Shown here: in pieces, positions 36,516 to 47,914 of the stretch
Layout of the letters: every line of letters begins with the position of its first letter
Position numbering within the stretch: position 1 is the stretch's first letter
Program-made: the position numbers and the translations under genes
Source: Rhizobium sp. S152
GTDB taxonomy: Bacteria; Pseudomonadota; Alphaproteobacteria; Rhizobiales; Rhizobiaceae
DNA length: 64,000 bases
Direction of reading: 5' to 3'
Assembly: GCF_030380735.1 (NCBI RefSeq)
Contig: NZ_JAUDRZ010000023.1
Location: forward strand, 19,655 to 83,654
Notes under the pieces: generated by a model
Told to the model about the DNA's origin: nothing
Databases searched by the model: none
The model's input: the letters and a program-made list of their open reading frames with translations, nothing else

Positions 36516-37409
36516 TCAGCCGCGATATCGCAGCGCCTCGACGAGCAGCGCGAACGCCGCCGAGGGCTGGCGCCGGCTGGGGTAATAGAGATGATATCCC
36601 GCAAAGGGCGGGCACCAGTCCTCCAGCACGCGCACCAGCGTACCGTCGGCCAGTTGCTGCTGGACATGATCCTCCATGACGAAGCAAATCCCGAAACCGG
36701 CCGCCGCCGCGCGCAGCATCATCCTCACATTGTTGAAGGCAAGCTGTCCCTCGACCCGTACCCTCACCTCGCGCCCGTCCTTCTCCATCTCCCAGGCATA
36801 AAGACCGCCGGCGCTCAGCATGCGCAGATTGATGCACCGGTGATCGGCGAGGTCCTGTGGCGTGCGGGGGATAGGGTATCTCTCGAAGTAGCCGGGCGAC
36901 GCCACGGCCGCCATGCGCAGATCAGGGCCGATCCGCGTGGCGATCATGTCCTTGGCGACCGCCTCGCCGAGCCGCACGCCGGCGTCGAACCGTTCCGTGA
37001 CGATATCGGTCAATCCGGCATCGAGGCTGAGCTCGACATGGATATCGGGATAGTCCGGCAGCAGCGTCTCAAGCGTCGGCCACAGGATCGTGTTGGCTGC
37101 ATGCTCCGAGGTGGTGATACGGATCGTCCCCGCCGGCTTCTCCCGGAGCTCGCCGAGCGAGGCAAGTTCGGCGCCGATGCTGTCGAGTGCCGGGCGCAGC
37201 GTCGCGAGCAGCTTCTCTCCCGCCTCGGTGGGTGCGAGGCTGCGCGTCGTCCGTGTCAGCAACCGCACGCCGAGCCGTGTTTCCAGCCGCCGGATCGTAT
37301 GGCTGAGCGCCGATTGCGACGTTCCGAGCTTCGCCGCCGCGCGCGTAAAGCTCTGCTCCTCCGCCACCGTCATGAAGGCATTCAGGTCGACCAGTTCTTC
37401 GCGCCGCAT
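36516..37409 (-). CDS. LysR family transcriptional regulator
   Basis: 297-aa LysR regulator. The N-terminal winged helix-turn-helix is clear (LNAFMTVAEEQSFTRAAAKL, SQSALSHTIRRLETRLGVRL, LTRTTRSLAPTEAG), and residues 90-295 form the periplasmic-binding-like effector domain. It belongs by appearance to the CrgA/DsdC-like group often set next to aldo-keto reductase genes. It is divergent from the cupin gene with 115 bp between start codons, so the cupin and the oxidoreductase genes beyond are probable targets. The co-inducer is unknown. Confidence 0.92.
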   Translation of the reverse strand: MRREELVDLNAFMTVAEEQSFTRAAAKLGTSQSALSHTIRRLETRLGVRLLTRTTRSLAPTEAGEKLLATLRPALDSIGAELASLGELREKPAGTIRITTSEHAANTILWPTLETLLPDYPDIHVELSLDAGLTDIVTERFDAGVRLGEAVAKDMIATRIGPDLRMAAVASPGYFERYPIPRTPQDLADHRCINLRMLSAGGLYAWEMEKDGREVRVRVEGQLAFNNVRMMLRAAAAGFGICFVMEDHVQQQLADGTLVRVLEDWCPPFAGYHLYYPSRRQPSAAFALLVEALRYRG

Positions 37410-37524
37410 TCATGAACTCCAGATATGACTGCATGCAAGATATAACGACTACCGATCATCCTGTCGCCCGGCTAGATTGCGGTACGACAGCATCGGCGCC
37501 CGCGCCCGAACGAGAGAGCATGAC

Positions 37525-37914
<390 letters not shown>

Positions 37915-37968
37915 TCGCCTGATGACGTCAGGCTTCCCTTCCGCCATGGAACATGTCAACGGTAGTCC

Positions 37969-39237
37969 ATGACGTCAGAACCGGACATCGTTATCATCGG
38001 CGCAGGCGCGGCCGGCATCGGCGCCGCGAGAAGACTGGCCGGCAGCGGCCTTTCCACCATAGTGCTGGAAGCCCTTCCCCGCCCCGGCGGCCGTGGCTTC
38101 ACCCGCCAGATATCGGGCATGGCGATCGATCTCGGTTGCGGATGGCTGCATTCCGCCGACCGCAATCCCTGGGTCGGCATCGCCGAAGAACTCGGCATCG
38201 TGGTCGACCGCCGCCGGAGCGCCTGGGGATCGCAATACCGCGAACTCGGCTTCCCGCCATCCGACCACATTGCCGCGCAGACGGAGTTCGGAGCCTGGAG
38301 CGAACGCATCATTGATGCCCCGCCGGCAAGCGACATCGCCGCCGAAGCGCTCGACCCGAACGGTCGCTGGACGAATTACCTGCAGGCCCTGAGCGGCTAT
38401 ATCAGCGGCGACGAACTCGAACGCATCTCCGCCAAGGATTATGCCGCCTATGACGAGGCATCGACCGAATACAACTGGCGTGCGCCCGCAGGCTATGGCG
38501 CGCTGATAACGGCCGCGATCCCGCAAGGCCAGGCCTTGCACCTTTCCACGCGGGTCGAAAGCATCGGTCTCGACGGCAGCCGGGTCACGCTTGAGACCTC
38601 CGCCGGGACGCTCCGCCCCCGTGCCGTCATCGTCACCTGCTCAACCAACATTCTCTCCGGCGACACGATCCGCTGGCCCTTGGCACTAGACCCGTGGCGC
38701 GAGGCGGCCTGCCGGCTGCCGCTCGGCAACAACGAGAAGATCTATCTCGAAATAAACGGTAAAAACCCCTTCGAACCCGAAACCCACGTCATCGGCGATC
38801 CCCGCGATGCCGCGACCGGCTCCTACTACATCATGCCGCTCGGCCTGCCCGTCATCGAATGCTTTCTCGGCGGCGCCGGTGCCCGCAAGGCGGCTGCCGA
38901 TGGCGCCGCGGCCGCCTATGAGCGCGCCACCGACCAGATCGTCAACCTGTTCGGCTCATCCGTGCGCAGCAATCTCAAACCGCTGGCCGCCTCCGACTGG
39001 GCGCGAACGGCATCGATCGGCGGCGGCTACAGCCACGCACTTCCCGCACAAAGGGAAGCAAGGGGCATACTTGCGCGCCCCTTCGACAACCGCCTGTTCT
39101 TCGCCGGCGAGGCAACCCACGCGACGGACTTCTCCACCGCCCACGGCGCCTACAAGAGCGGCCGCCGCGCCGCCGAAGAAGCGATCGCGGCGTTGACGGC
39201 AGGCGCCTCCGGCATCTCGGGCGCGGTGTCCGGCTAG
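37969..39237 (+). CDS. Flavin-containing amine oxidase family protein
   Basis: FAD-dependent oxidase of 422 aa. The N-terminal dinucleotide motif is IIGAGAAGIGAARRLAGSGL with the acid at LEALPRPGGR. The C-terminal FAD-contact motif LFFAGEATHATDFSTAHGAY is typical of monoamine/polyamine oxidases. There is no signal peptide, so it is probably cytosolic. Substrate is not identifiable; polyamines, tyramine or indole amines are options. It follows the cupin gene and converges with the SDR gene, 22 bp away. Confidence 0.88.
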   Translation: MTSEPDIVIIGAGAAGIGAARRLAGSGLSTIVLEALPRPGGRGFTRQISGMAIDLGCGWLHSADRNPWVGIAEELGIVVDRRRSAWGSQYRELGFPPSDHIAAQTEFGAWSERIIDAPPASDIAAEALDPNGRWTNYLQALSGYISGDELERISAKDYAAYDEASTEYNWRAPAGYGALITAAIPQGQALHLSTRVESIGLDGSRVTLETSAGTLRPRAVIVTCSTNILSGDTIRWPLALDPWREAACRLPLGNNEKIYLEINGKNPFEPETHVIGDPRDAATGSYYIMPLGLPVIECFLGGAGARKAAADGAAAAYERATDQIVNLFGSSVRSNLKPLAASDWARTASIGGGYSHALPAQREARGILARPFDNRLFFAGEATHATDFSTAHGAYKSGRRAAEEAIAALTAGASGISGAVSG

Positions 39238-39259
39238 ATCTCGGTCCGCCGTCGTGGCA

Positions 39260-40000
39260 TCAAAACTCCTGCGCCGTTGGGCGGAACAGGATTTCGTTGA
39301 TGTCCATCTCATCTGGCTGGCTGATCGCGAAGGCGATGACCCGCGCGAAGTTTTCGGCCGGGATGGCATTGGCCTCGTAGAATTCTTGAATGCCCCTCGC
39401 GACATCGGCCTCCGTCACGCTGAGCGGCAACTCGGATTCGACAGCGCCCGGAGACACCACCGTCGTGCGGATATGGTAGGGCTTCACCTCCTGCCGCAGT
39501 CCTTCGGAGAGCATCCGCACGGCAGCCTTGGTGGCGGCATAGACGGCACTTCCTGCTCGAACCTTGTGGCCGGCGACCGAGGAGACGTTGATGATGTGAC
39601 CGCTTTTCTGCGCCTTCATGTGCGGCAGAGCGGCGGCGATCCCGTAGAGCACGCCCTTGATGTTGACGTCGATCATCCGGTCCCAGTCCTCGATCTTGCC
39701 GCGTTCGAGCGGCGAGTGCGGCATCAGCCCGGCATTGTTGATCACGACATCCACCCGGCCATGCGCGGCCACCGCCGCATCCACCAGCCGCTTCACCTGC
39801 GCAGCATCCGTGACATCCGTCTGAACCGCGGCGCCGTCACCGAGCCCGAGTTCGTTCGCCAGCCCTTGGAGCCGGTCGAGACGGCGGGCGCCGAGCACCA
39901 GTTTCGCCCCTTCCCGCGCCAGATGCCGCGCGGCAGCTTCCCCGAGACCGCTGCTTGCGCCCGTGATGACGACGACTTTTCCTTCGATATTGCCTGACAT
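39260..40000 (-). CDS. Short-chain dehydrogenase/reductase
   Basis: Classical SDR of 246 aa with all standard motifs: cofactor glycine motif [19 protein letters not shown] ([12 protein letters not shown]), catalytic Ser in [11 protein letters not shown], and YxxxK in [10 protein letters not shown]. An arginine after the second strand (GARRLDR) favours NADP(H). ATG 40000 has GGAG seven bases upstream. It follows the aldo-keto reductase gene on the same strand, with a 10-bp hairpin between, so the two are probably co-transcribed. Substrate unknown. Confidence 0.92.
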   Translation of the reverse strand: MSGNIEGKVVVITGASSGLGEAAARHLAREGAKLVLGARRLDRLQGLANELGLGDGAAVQTDVTDAAQVKRLVDAAVAAHGRVDVVINNAGLMPHSPLERGKIEDWDRMIDVNIKGVLYGIAAALPHMKAQKSGHIINVSSVAGHKVRAGSAVYAATKAAVRMLSEGLRQEVKPYHIRTTVVSPGAVESELPLSVTEADVARGIQEFYEANAIPAENFARVIAFAISQPDEMDINEILFRPTAQEF

Positions 40001-40027
40001 GACATGCTCCGATCGTGAATGGATCAT

Positions 40028-40051
40028 GGCCCGCCCGATAACGGGCGGGCC
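40028..40051 (-). other. Intercistronic hairpin AKR-SDR
   Basis: GGCCCGCCCG and CGGGCGGGCC form a perfect 10-bp stem around ATAA, in the gap between the aldo-keto reductase stop and the SDR start. There is no T-run; probably an RNA-stabilising hairpin or partial terminator. Confidence 0.5.
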
Positions 40052-40063
40052 GTGGCGGGATAG

Positions 40064-41430
<1,367 letters not shown>

Positions 41431-43992
41431 ATGGCAGAATTTCCTCAAAAGGCGAAGGTCGTAATCATCGGGCTCGGCGGCATCGTCGGCGCATCCATCG
41501 CCCACCACCTGATCGAACGCGGATGGGACGATATCGTCGGCATCGACAAATCCGGTATCCCGACCGACATTGGCTCCACCGCCCACGCCTCGGACTTCTG
41601 TTACACTACCAGCCACGACTATCTCTCGGTCTGGACCACCCAGTATTCGATCGATTTCTACGAGAAGATGGGCCACTATTCCCGCATCGGTGGCCTTGAA
41701 GTCGCACGCACGGGCGACGATGCCTGGATGGAAGAGATCAAGCGCAAGCTGACTTCGGCCAAGGCCTTCGGCACCAACGCCCGCTACGTCTCGCCCTCCG
41801 AGATCAAGGAAATGTTCCCGCTGATCGAAGAAGATCAGGTGCAGGGCGGCATGTTCGATCCCGACGCCGGCCTCGTCATCCCGCGCTCGCAGACCGTTGC
41901 CGGCAAGCTGGTCGATGCCGCCGAGAAATCCGGCAAGCTGAAGATGTTCGGCAACACGCCGGCTCAGTCGCTGATCGTCGAAGGCGGTCGCATCAAGGGC
42001 GTCGTCACCCATCGCGGCACCATCATGGCCGATCATGTGATCGTCTGCGCCGGCCTCTGGGGCCGCCTGATCGCCGAGATGGTCGGCGAGGACCTGCCGG
42101 TCATGCCGGTCGATCACCCGCTGACTTTCTTCGGCCCCTATAACGAGTTCGAAGGCACGGGCAAGGAAATCGGCTTCCCGCTGCTGCGCGACCAGGGCAA
42201 CTCCGCCTATATGCGCGACACCGGCGACCCGAAGACCACTGAAGGCGGCCAGATCGAGTGGGGCTATTACGAGACCACCAATCCGCGCATGTGCCACCCA
42301 CGCGAGCTTCTCGAAAAGCACGAGGCGCGCCTCTCGCCCTCGCAGCGCGATCTCGAAATGGAGCAGATCCTCGAGCCGCTCGAAAAGGCGATGGAACTGA
42401 CCCCGATCCTCGGCGAACTCGGCTATAACGAAGGTCACTCCTTCAATGGCCTGCTGCAGGTCTCGGCCGCCGGCGGCCCGTCCTGCGGCGAGAGCCAGAA
42501 GGTGCGCGGCCTCTGGTACTGCGTCGCCATCTGGGTCAAGGACGGCCCGGGCTACGGCAAGCTCATCGCCGACTGGATGACCGACGGCCGCACCGAGATC
42601 GACCACAACTCGATCGACTATTCCCGCTTCTACCCGCACCAGCTGACCGAGGATTTCATCGCCGGCCGCTGCTACGAGGCTGCGCAGAAGATCTACTTCC
42701 CCGCCGTCCACACCCGCGAACCCTACGCCTCCGGCCGTGGCGCCAAGCGCTCGCCCTTCTACGAGCGCGAGAAGGAACTCGGCGGCTACTTCATGGAACT
42801 TGGCGGCTGGGAACGCGCCCACGGCTACAAGGCTAACGAGCACCTGCTGGAGAAATACGGTTCCCAAGTTCCGGTGCGCGAAAACGAGTGGGACAACCGC
42901 CATTTCTGGCGCGTCTCCAACGCCGAGCATCTGGCGATGAGCGAGGATTGCGGTATCGTCAACCTCAGCCACTTCCACATGGTCGATATCGAAGGCCCTG
43001 ACCATGTCGACCTGCTCGAATGGCTCTGCGCCGCCAAGATCGGCGGTGACGCCAACATCGGCAAGGGCATCTACACCCACTTCCTCGACGACGAGGGCAT
43101 GGTCCGCGCCGACTTCACGGTCATCCGCATGGCCGACCGCTGCCGCCTCATCAACGGCGCCGATGCCGGCCCGCGCGACTTCCACTACATGAAGCGCGTG
43201 GCCGAGGATCGCGGTCTCGACGTGACGATTACGGACGTCTCTGAAAAGTTCATCACGATCGGCATCTGGGGGCCGAACGCCCGCGACACGCTGAAAAAGG
43301 TTGTCGCCGATCCGGCAGCGCTCGATCCCGAAAACTTCGCCTTCGCGGCCATCAAGCCGATCGAGATCGCGGGCAAGACGGTCACCGCCTTCCGCATCTC
43401 CTATGTCGGTGAACAGGGCTGGGAACTGCATATGAAGTACGAGGATGGCCTCGCCGTCTGGGACGCGCTGCGCGCCACCGGCGTGATGCCCTTCGGTGTC
43501 GAGACTTACGCCAACTCGCGCCGCATGGAAAAGTCCCTGCGCCTGCAGAACGGCGACCTGCTCACCCAGTACAACCTGCTGGAAGCCGACCTCGCCCGCC
43601 CGAAGGTCAAGGAAGCCGATTTCCGCGGCAAGGCCAAGCACCTGGAATACAAGGCGCGCGAACAGCAGCCGGCCATGCTCTGCACGCTTGTGATGACCGA
43701 GAACACCGACTCGACGGGCGTCAAGCGCTACCCCGTCGGCTCCATGCCGGTCATGGATCCGGAAACAGGCAAGACCCTGGTCGACAGCCTCGGCCGCATC
43801 TCCTACACCACCTCGGTCGCCTACGGCCCGACGGTCGGCAAGAACATCGCGCTTGCCTACCTCCCCCAGGAATACTGCCAGGTCGGCCGCAAGCTCAACG
43901 TCGAGTATTTCGCCGAGACCTACCCGGTCGAAGTGGTCAGCGTCGGCTACAAGCCGATCTACGACCCCGAGAACCTGAAGCCGCGCACCTGA
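41431..43992 (+). CDS. FAD-dependent oxidoreductase / aminomethyltransferase (dimethylglycine-sarcosine dehydrogenase type)
   Basis: 853-aa two-part enzyme. Residues 1-400 form a DAO-type FAD domain (VVIIGLGGIVGASIAHHLIE, GSTAHASDFCYTTSHDYL). The C-terminal 430 residues form a GcvT/aminomethyltransferase fold (SHFHMVDIEGPDHVDLLEWL, SYVGEQGWELHMKYEDG). The family removes N-methyl groups from dimethylglycine, sarcosine or betaine-derived amines, passing the one-carbon unit to tetrahydrofolate. The start ATG 41431 gives a clean N-terminus at the FAD motif. It is a single-gene unit with a strong terminator. Exact substrate cannot be told from related enzymes. Confidence 0.87.
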   Translation: MAEFPQKAKVVIIGLGGIVGASIAHHLIERGWDDIVGIDKSGIPTDIGSTAHASDFCYTTSHDYLSVWTTQYSIDFYEKMGHYSRIGGLEVARTGDDAWMEEIKRKLTSAKAFGTNARYVSPSEIKEMFPLIEEDQVQGGMFDPDAGLVIPRSQTVAGKLVDAAEKSGKLKMFGNTPAQSLIVEGGRIKGVVTHRGTIMADHVIVCAGLWGRLIAEMVGEDLPVMPVDHPLTFFGPYNEFEGTGKEIGFPLLRDQGNSAYMRDTGDPKTTEGGQIEWGYYETTNPRMCHPRELLEKHEARLSPSQRDLEMEQILEPLEKAMELTPILGELGYNEGHSFNGLLQVSAAGGPSCGESQKVRGLWYCVAIWVKDGPGYGKLIADWMTDGRTEIDHNSIDYSRFYPHQLTEDFIAGRCYEAAQKIYFPAVHTREPYASGRGAKRSPFYEREKELGGYFMELGGWERAHGYKANEHLLEKYGSQVPVRENEWDNRHFWRVSNAEHLAMSEDCGIVNLSHFHMVDIEGPDHVDLLEWLCAAKIGGDANIGKGIYTHFLDDEGMVRADFTVIRMADRCRLINGADAGPRDFHYMKRVAEDRGLDVTITDVSEKFITIGIWGPNARDTLKKVVADPAALDPENFAFAAIKPIEIAGKTVTAFRISYVGEQGWELHMKYEDGLAVWDALRATGVMPFGVETYANSRRMEKSLRLQNGDLLTQYNLLEADLARPKVKEADFRGKAKHLEYKAREQQPAMLCTLVMTENTDSTGVKRYPVGSMPVMDPETGKTLVDSLGRISYTTSVAYGPTVGKNIALAYLPQEYCQVGRKLNVEYFAETYPVEVVSVGYKPIYDPENLKPRT

Positions 43993-44017
43993 TTTCAGGT
44001 CGAACCTCGTAAAACAG

Positions 44018-44050
44018 AACAGCCCGCGGGATTTCTCCCGCGGGCTGTTT
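44018..44050 (+). terminator. Rho-independent terminator after the GcvT-family gene
   Basis: AGCCCGCGGGA and TCCCGCGGGCT pair around a short TTTC loop, extended by ACA/TGT flanks, and are followed by TTTCATTT. It begins 26 bases after the stop codon. Confidence 0.85.
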
Positions 44051-44073
44051 CATTTCCAATCTCATGGAGAAAA

Positions 44074-44104
44074 CCGGCAGCACGCTCGCGCTGCCGGCCT
44101 TTTA
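44074..44104 (-). terminator. Terminator of the gluconate-dehydrogenase-type operon
   Basis: CCGGCAGC and GCTGCCGG arms around an eight-base loop, a few bases past the cytochrome gene stop on the minus strand. Reading leftward, the stem is followed by TTTTC. A T-run also flanks it on the other side, so it may act in both directions. Confidence 0.75.
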
Positions 44105-44106
44105 CA

Positions 44107-45426
44107 TCAATGCTTCTCGCCGCGAACGGCGGTCACGTCGGCTGCCGTTACGGCGGCCGCCTTGTTGTGCCAGCCGTCGCGCAGGAAGGTCGCGAGTGCG
44201 GCCACTTCGTCGTCCGACAGGCGGTTTTCGTAGCCCTGCATGCGCAGCTTCATCGGGCGATCCGGCGTCGACGGCAGTTCGGCGCCGTGCAGGATCACGC
44301 TGATCAGGCCCTTGGGCGACTTCGCTGCGACCAGCGAGTTGCCGTCAAGCTCCGGGAAGGTCTCGCCGGCGCCCTTGCCGCTCACCATGTGGCAGGCCGC
44401 GCAGTTGTCGAGATAGAGACGCGGGCCGAGTGGCATGTCGGGCTTGGCGTCCGAGAGCAGCGTTTCGGTCTGCGTCACCTCTGCCTTCTCCGGCTGGGCC
44501 GCCGAAGCGGAACCGCCTTCGCTGCCGATCTTCTTCAGATAGGTGGCGATGGCGAGGTTGTCGTCGTGGCTCATGTACTGCAGCGAGTCGCGAACGACGA
44601 GCATCATCTCACCGGTTGCCGTCGAGTGAGCATTGCGAGCGGTCGACAGATAAGCCGCCAGCTGTTCGGTGCTCCACGTCTGCGGGCCGCTTGCCGGACC
44701 GCGAAGATCAGGGGCCGTGAAGCCGTCGATCTCGCCGCCCGAGAGGAAGGCCTTCGACGTGTTGTCGATGCCATCCTGCGCCATGAACAGGTTGCGCGGG
44801 CTGTGGCAGGCCGCGCAGTGGGCGGCGCCCTCGACGAGATACTTGCCGCGGTTGAACTGCTCGTCCTCCCCCTCAGCCGGCTTGAAGCCGGCCTCTTGGC
44901 GAAGCGCAAGCCAGTTCCATGCGCGCAGGCCGAAGCGCATGTTGAACGGGAAGGCAAGCTTGGTTTCCTCGACCTTGTTCGAGACAGGCTCGACCTCATG
45001 CATGAAGTAGTCGTAGAGCGCCACGACATCTTCTTCCGACAGCTTGCGATAATTCTCGTACGGCATGGCCGGATAGAGATGCGTGCCATTGGGCGTCATG
45101 CCGTCGTAGAGGGCAGCGCGGAAATCGGCGAGTGTCCAGTTGCCGATGCCGGTGTCCTTGTCGGGCGTGATGTTGGTGGTCCAGATCGTGCCCATCGGGC
45201 TCTGGATGGCGCGGCCGCCGGCGAAGGGCTTTCCGCCCTCGCTGGTGTGGCAGGCCATGCAGTCGCCGGCGCGCATGACATATTCACCCTGCCCCTTGGC
45301 CGGCTTGAAGTCGGCGGCAAGCTGAGTGGTCGGGGCGGTACGCTGCACCGGCACGAAGATGAAGGCAACAAGGGCGATGACGCCGAGAACGACGAGCGTT
45401 CCGATGATGCGGAGAAAGGTTTTCAT
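44107..45426 (-). CDS. Triheme cytochrome c subunit of a membrane sugar-acid/alcohol dehydrogenase
   Basis: 439-aa periplasmic electron-transfer subunit with an N-terminal membrane anchor (FLRIIGTLVVLGVIALVAFI) and three heme c sites: CMACH, CAACH and CAACH. Each has a downstream methionine ligand candidate. This is the triheme cytochrome that takes electrons from the flavin subunit to the quinone pool in gluconate 2-dehydrogenase and related complexes. It is third in the minus-strand operon, 11 bp after the GMC gene. A terminator follows. Confidence 0.93.
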   Translation of the reverse strand: MKTFLRIIGTLVVLGVIALVAFIFVPVQRTAPTTQLAADFKPAKGQGEYVMRAGDCMACHTSEGGKPFAGGRAIQSPMGTIWTTNITPDKDTGIGNWTLADFRAALYDGMTPNGTHLYPAMPYENYRKLSEEDVVALYDYFMHEVEPVSNKVEETKLAFPFNMRFGLRAWNWLALRQEAGFKPAEGEDEQFNRGKYLVEGAAHCAACHSPRNLFMAQDGIDNTSKAFLSGGEIDGFTAPDLRGPASGPQTWSTEQLAAYLSTARNAHSTATGEMMLVVRDSLQYMSHDDNLAIATYLKKIGSEGGSASAAQPEKAEVTQTETLLSDAKPDMPLGPRLYLDNCAACHMVSGKGAGETFPELDGNSLVAAKSPKGLISVILHGAELPSTPDRPMKLRMQGYENRLSDDEVAALATFLRDGWHNKAAAVTAADVTAVRGEKH

Positions 45427-45437
45427 CTCTGTTCTCC

Positions 45438-47207
45438 TTACGCCAGCGGCCGCGGGTTGGGCAGGTAATCCTTGCGGATGTGGTGTGCCGCCCAATAGGC
45501 CAGACCACCGACCATGCCGGTCGGGTTGTACTGCGTGTTCTGCGGGAAGGTGTTGGCGCCCATGACGAAGACGTTATGGCAATCCCAGGACTGCAGATAA
45601 CGGTTGAGAACCGAGGTCTTCGGATCGTCACCGGTGACGGTGCCGCCCGTGTTGTGGGTGGTCTGGTAAGGACGGACGTCGAACATCGCGCCTTCCTTTT
45701 TGAAACCTTCCTGCAACGTGGTCGGGTTCATCGACTTTGCCAGCGGCTCCATCTTTGCCTTCATGAACTGCGTCTGGCGGATTTCGTTCGGATGCCAGTT
45801 GTAGGTCATGCGCAGCATCGGACGGCCGTGGCGGTCCTTGTAAGTCGGGTCGAGATCGAGATAGTGGCCGCGATAGGACATGACGGAGCCGTGGGCGCCG
45901 ATGTTCATCGCATGGCCGTACCACTCACCGATGCCCTTCTTCCAGCCGGCACCCCAGCTGGGCGTACCCGCCGGCAGCGGCATGGTGTGGCCCGGCTGAC
46001 CATTGGTCTGGCCCGCACGCCAATAGGCGCCGCCGACAAAGCCTTCCTTGGCGAAATCGATATTGTCCATACCGAAATCGTCGATGCAGAAGCCGTTGGC
46101 ACCTGTACCGATAAACGGGTTGAATTCCTCGTCCTTGAAGAACAGCGTGTAACCACCGGTGATCTGGTAGGCATAGTTACGACCGACAACACCTTCGTTG
46201 GTGTTGGGATCGTAAGGCTGGCCGATACCGGACACCAGCATCAGGTGCACGTTGTTCAGCGCAAACGCCGTCAGGATGACCAGATCGGCCGGCTGGAAGA
46301 CTTCTTCGCCGGTCTTGTGGTCGAAATAGGTGACGCCGGTCGCGGTCTTGCCGTCTTCAGCCTTTTCGACGCGCAGAACTTCGGCCTGCACGCGGTATTC
46401 GAAGTTCTTCTTGCGCTTCAGGGCATCGATGATCGCCGTCTGCGGCGAGGACTTCGAATAGTTGTAGCAGCCGTAGCGCTCGCAGAAACCGCAATGGTTA
46501 CACGGGCCCATCTGCATGTTGTATTCGTTGACGTAGTCCTTGGAGGCGATACCGCCAGGGCTTGGGAACGGGTGATAGCCCGCAGCCTTCGCCGCATCGC
46601 GGAACTTCACGCCATCCCAGGTCGATGGCATCGCCGGCATCGGATAGTCGTTGGAGCGCGGTGCTTCGAAAGGATTGCCGCCCTCGACGATCTTGCCGTT
46701 GACATTGCCGGCCTGGCCGGAAATGCCCGCGACCTTCTCGAAGCGATCGAAATGCGGCTCGAGCTCTTCGTAGGTCATCGGATAGTCCTGGATCGTCATG
46801 TCCTCGGTCATGACGCCCGCGCCGAACTTCTCGGTCACGTAGGACTTCAGGCGGTATTCCGACTGCATCGGACGCCAGTTGAGGCCGTTCCAGTGCGTGC
46901 CTGCACCACCGACGCCGGTGCCGAGCAGGAAGGTGCCGAGGCTTCGGTAGGGCAGAGCCTCTTCATCCAGTGAGCGGCGGATGGTGACCGTCGTGTTCGC
47001 CGGCTTTTCCATCATCCCGTAACGGATGCCGTATTTCAGCTCGTCGATCATGTTCGGGTACTGGAAATCGGGAACGGTCGCCTGATCGTGACCGCGCTCC
47101 AGCGCCAGAACTTCGAGGCCTTCATTGGCAAGCTCGATGCCCATGATCGCGCCGGTCCAGCCGAAGCCGACGAGAACGACGTCTTTTTTCTTTTCTGTAC
47201 GTGCCAT
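45438..47207 (-). CDS. GMC-family FAD dehydrogenase, large subunit (gluconate 2-dehydrogenase type)
   Basis: 589-aa catalytic flavoprotein. N-terminal FAD motif VGFGWTGAIMGIELANEGLE, GMC signature region (TGVGGAGTHWNGLNWRP), and the C-terminal active-site pair in TTHNTGGTVTG and NTQYNPTGMVGG. A cysteine cluster (CNHCGFCERYGCYNYSKS) resembles that of FAD-dependent glucose and fructose dehydrogenases, where it holds a 3Fe-4S centre. There is no signal peptide of its own, so export would depend on the Tat signal of the partner subunit encoded just upstream. Substrate might be gluconate, another aldonate or a polyol. Confidence 0.9.
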   Translation of the reverse strand: MARTEKKKDVVLVGFGWTGAIMGIELANEGLEVLALERGHDQATVPDFQYPNMIDELKYGIRYGMMEKPANTTVTIRRSLDEEALPYRSLGTFLLGTGVGGAGTHWNGLNWRPMQSEYRLKSYVTEKFGAGVMTEDMTIQDYPMTYEELEPHFDRFEKVAGISGQAGNVNGKIVEGGNPFEAPRSNDYPMPAMPSTWDGVKFRDAAKAAGYHPFPSPGGIASKDYVNEYNMQMGPCNHCGFCERYGCYNYSKSSPQTAIIDALKRKKNFEYRVQAEVLRVEKAEDGKTATGVTYFDHKTGEEVFQPADLVILTAFALNNVHLMLVSGIGQPYDPNTNEGVVGRNYAYQITGGYTLFFKDEEFNPFIGTGANGFCIDDFGMDNIDFAKEGFVGGAYWRAGQTNGQPGHTMPLPAGTPSWGAGWKKGIGEWYGHAMNIGAHGSVMSYRGHYLDLDPTYKDRHGRPMLRMTYNWHPNEIRQTQFMKAKMEPLAKSMNPTTLQEGFKKEGAMFDVRPYQTTHNTGGTVTGDDPKTSVLNRYLQSWDCHNVFVMGANTFPQNTQYNPTGMVGGLAYWAAHHIRKDYLPNPRPLA

Positions 47208-47212
47208 GTTCG

Positions 47213-47914
47213 TTAGCCCCTTTCGCCGGAGATCGAGACGGGGCCAAGCGGATACTTGACGTTATGCTTTCCAACCCATTCCTTGTAGGAACCACGCGCG
47301 CCCGGGAAGCCGATATATTTCCAGGCAGCCATTCCGTGGTTGCCGCCATACATCGGGTCGGAGAAGTAGCCTTCCTTGGTGTTGGCGAGCAGGATGCCGA
47401 AGAAATCGCGCAGCTCCGGCTTGATCTTCATCTCGTCCTTCTGGAGCGAGGTCAGCGCCTTGTCCTGCGTTTCCGGGTCGAGCTCGGCGAAGATCTTGCC
47501 GTGGGTGGTCTTGCACCACTCGTCGAACAGCGGGATAGCCTGCTGGTAAATCTGCAGCGGGTTGAGCGGGGTCTGCCAGCCGCGCAGCGGGCTCGCCGCC
47601 GGCTCATATGGCCCGACCATGTACCAGTCGGACGCCTTGCCGTAGTCACCAGCGAGCTGCTTGTCGATGAAAACGGGAACACGCGTCTCGATCGCGCCGG
47701 GGCCGTCGCCCTCCGACGGAATCAGTCTCGCGACCGCAGCCATGACGAAGGCCCACTCCGTGGGCTGAAGACAGTCCGGCTTGTATTCGGTGAGCGCGAC
47801 GGGTTCGGGTTTCTGTTCGGCTTTCGCCGCACCGGCAATACCGGCAATAGCCGCTGTCGCCGCGGAAGCTTTCAGGAAGCTTCTGCGGGACGGCAGGCCC
47901 GGGAGATCTCTCAT
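47213..47914 (-). CDS. Gluconate 2-dehydrogenase subunit 3 family protein with Tat signal
   Basis: 233-aa small subunit. The N-terminus has a twin-arginine signal (PSRRSFLKASAATAAIAGIA, cleaved after AKA), and the rest is the helical gluconate-2-dehydrogenase gamma domain (TEWAFVMAAVARLIPSEGDG, GMAAWKYIGFPG). In this family the small subunit carries the folded flavin subunit across the membrane. It is the first gene of the three-gene operon; the GMC gene starts five bases later. ATG 47914 is chosen because it places the Tat motif at the N-terminus. Confidence 0.9.
   Translation of the reverse strand: MRDLPGLPSRRSFLKASAATAAIAGIAGAAKAEQKPEPVALTEYKPDCLQPTEWAFVMAAVARLIPSEGDGPGAIETRVPVFIDKQLAGDYGKASDWYMVGPYEPAASPLRGWQTPLNPLQIYQQAIPLFDEWCKTTHGKIFAELDPETQDKALTSLQKDEMKIKPELRDFFGILLANTKEGYFSDPMYGGNHGMAAWKYIGFPGARGSYKEWVGKHNVKYPLGPVSISGERG

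Noticed and set aside
45480..46973. Plus-strand open frame of about 500 codons opposite the GMC dehydrogenase gene
   Set aside because: Antisense shadow of a well-supported flavoprotein; no ribosome site or domain.
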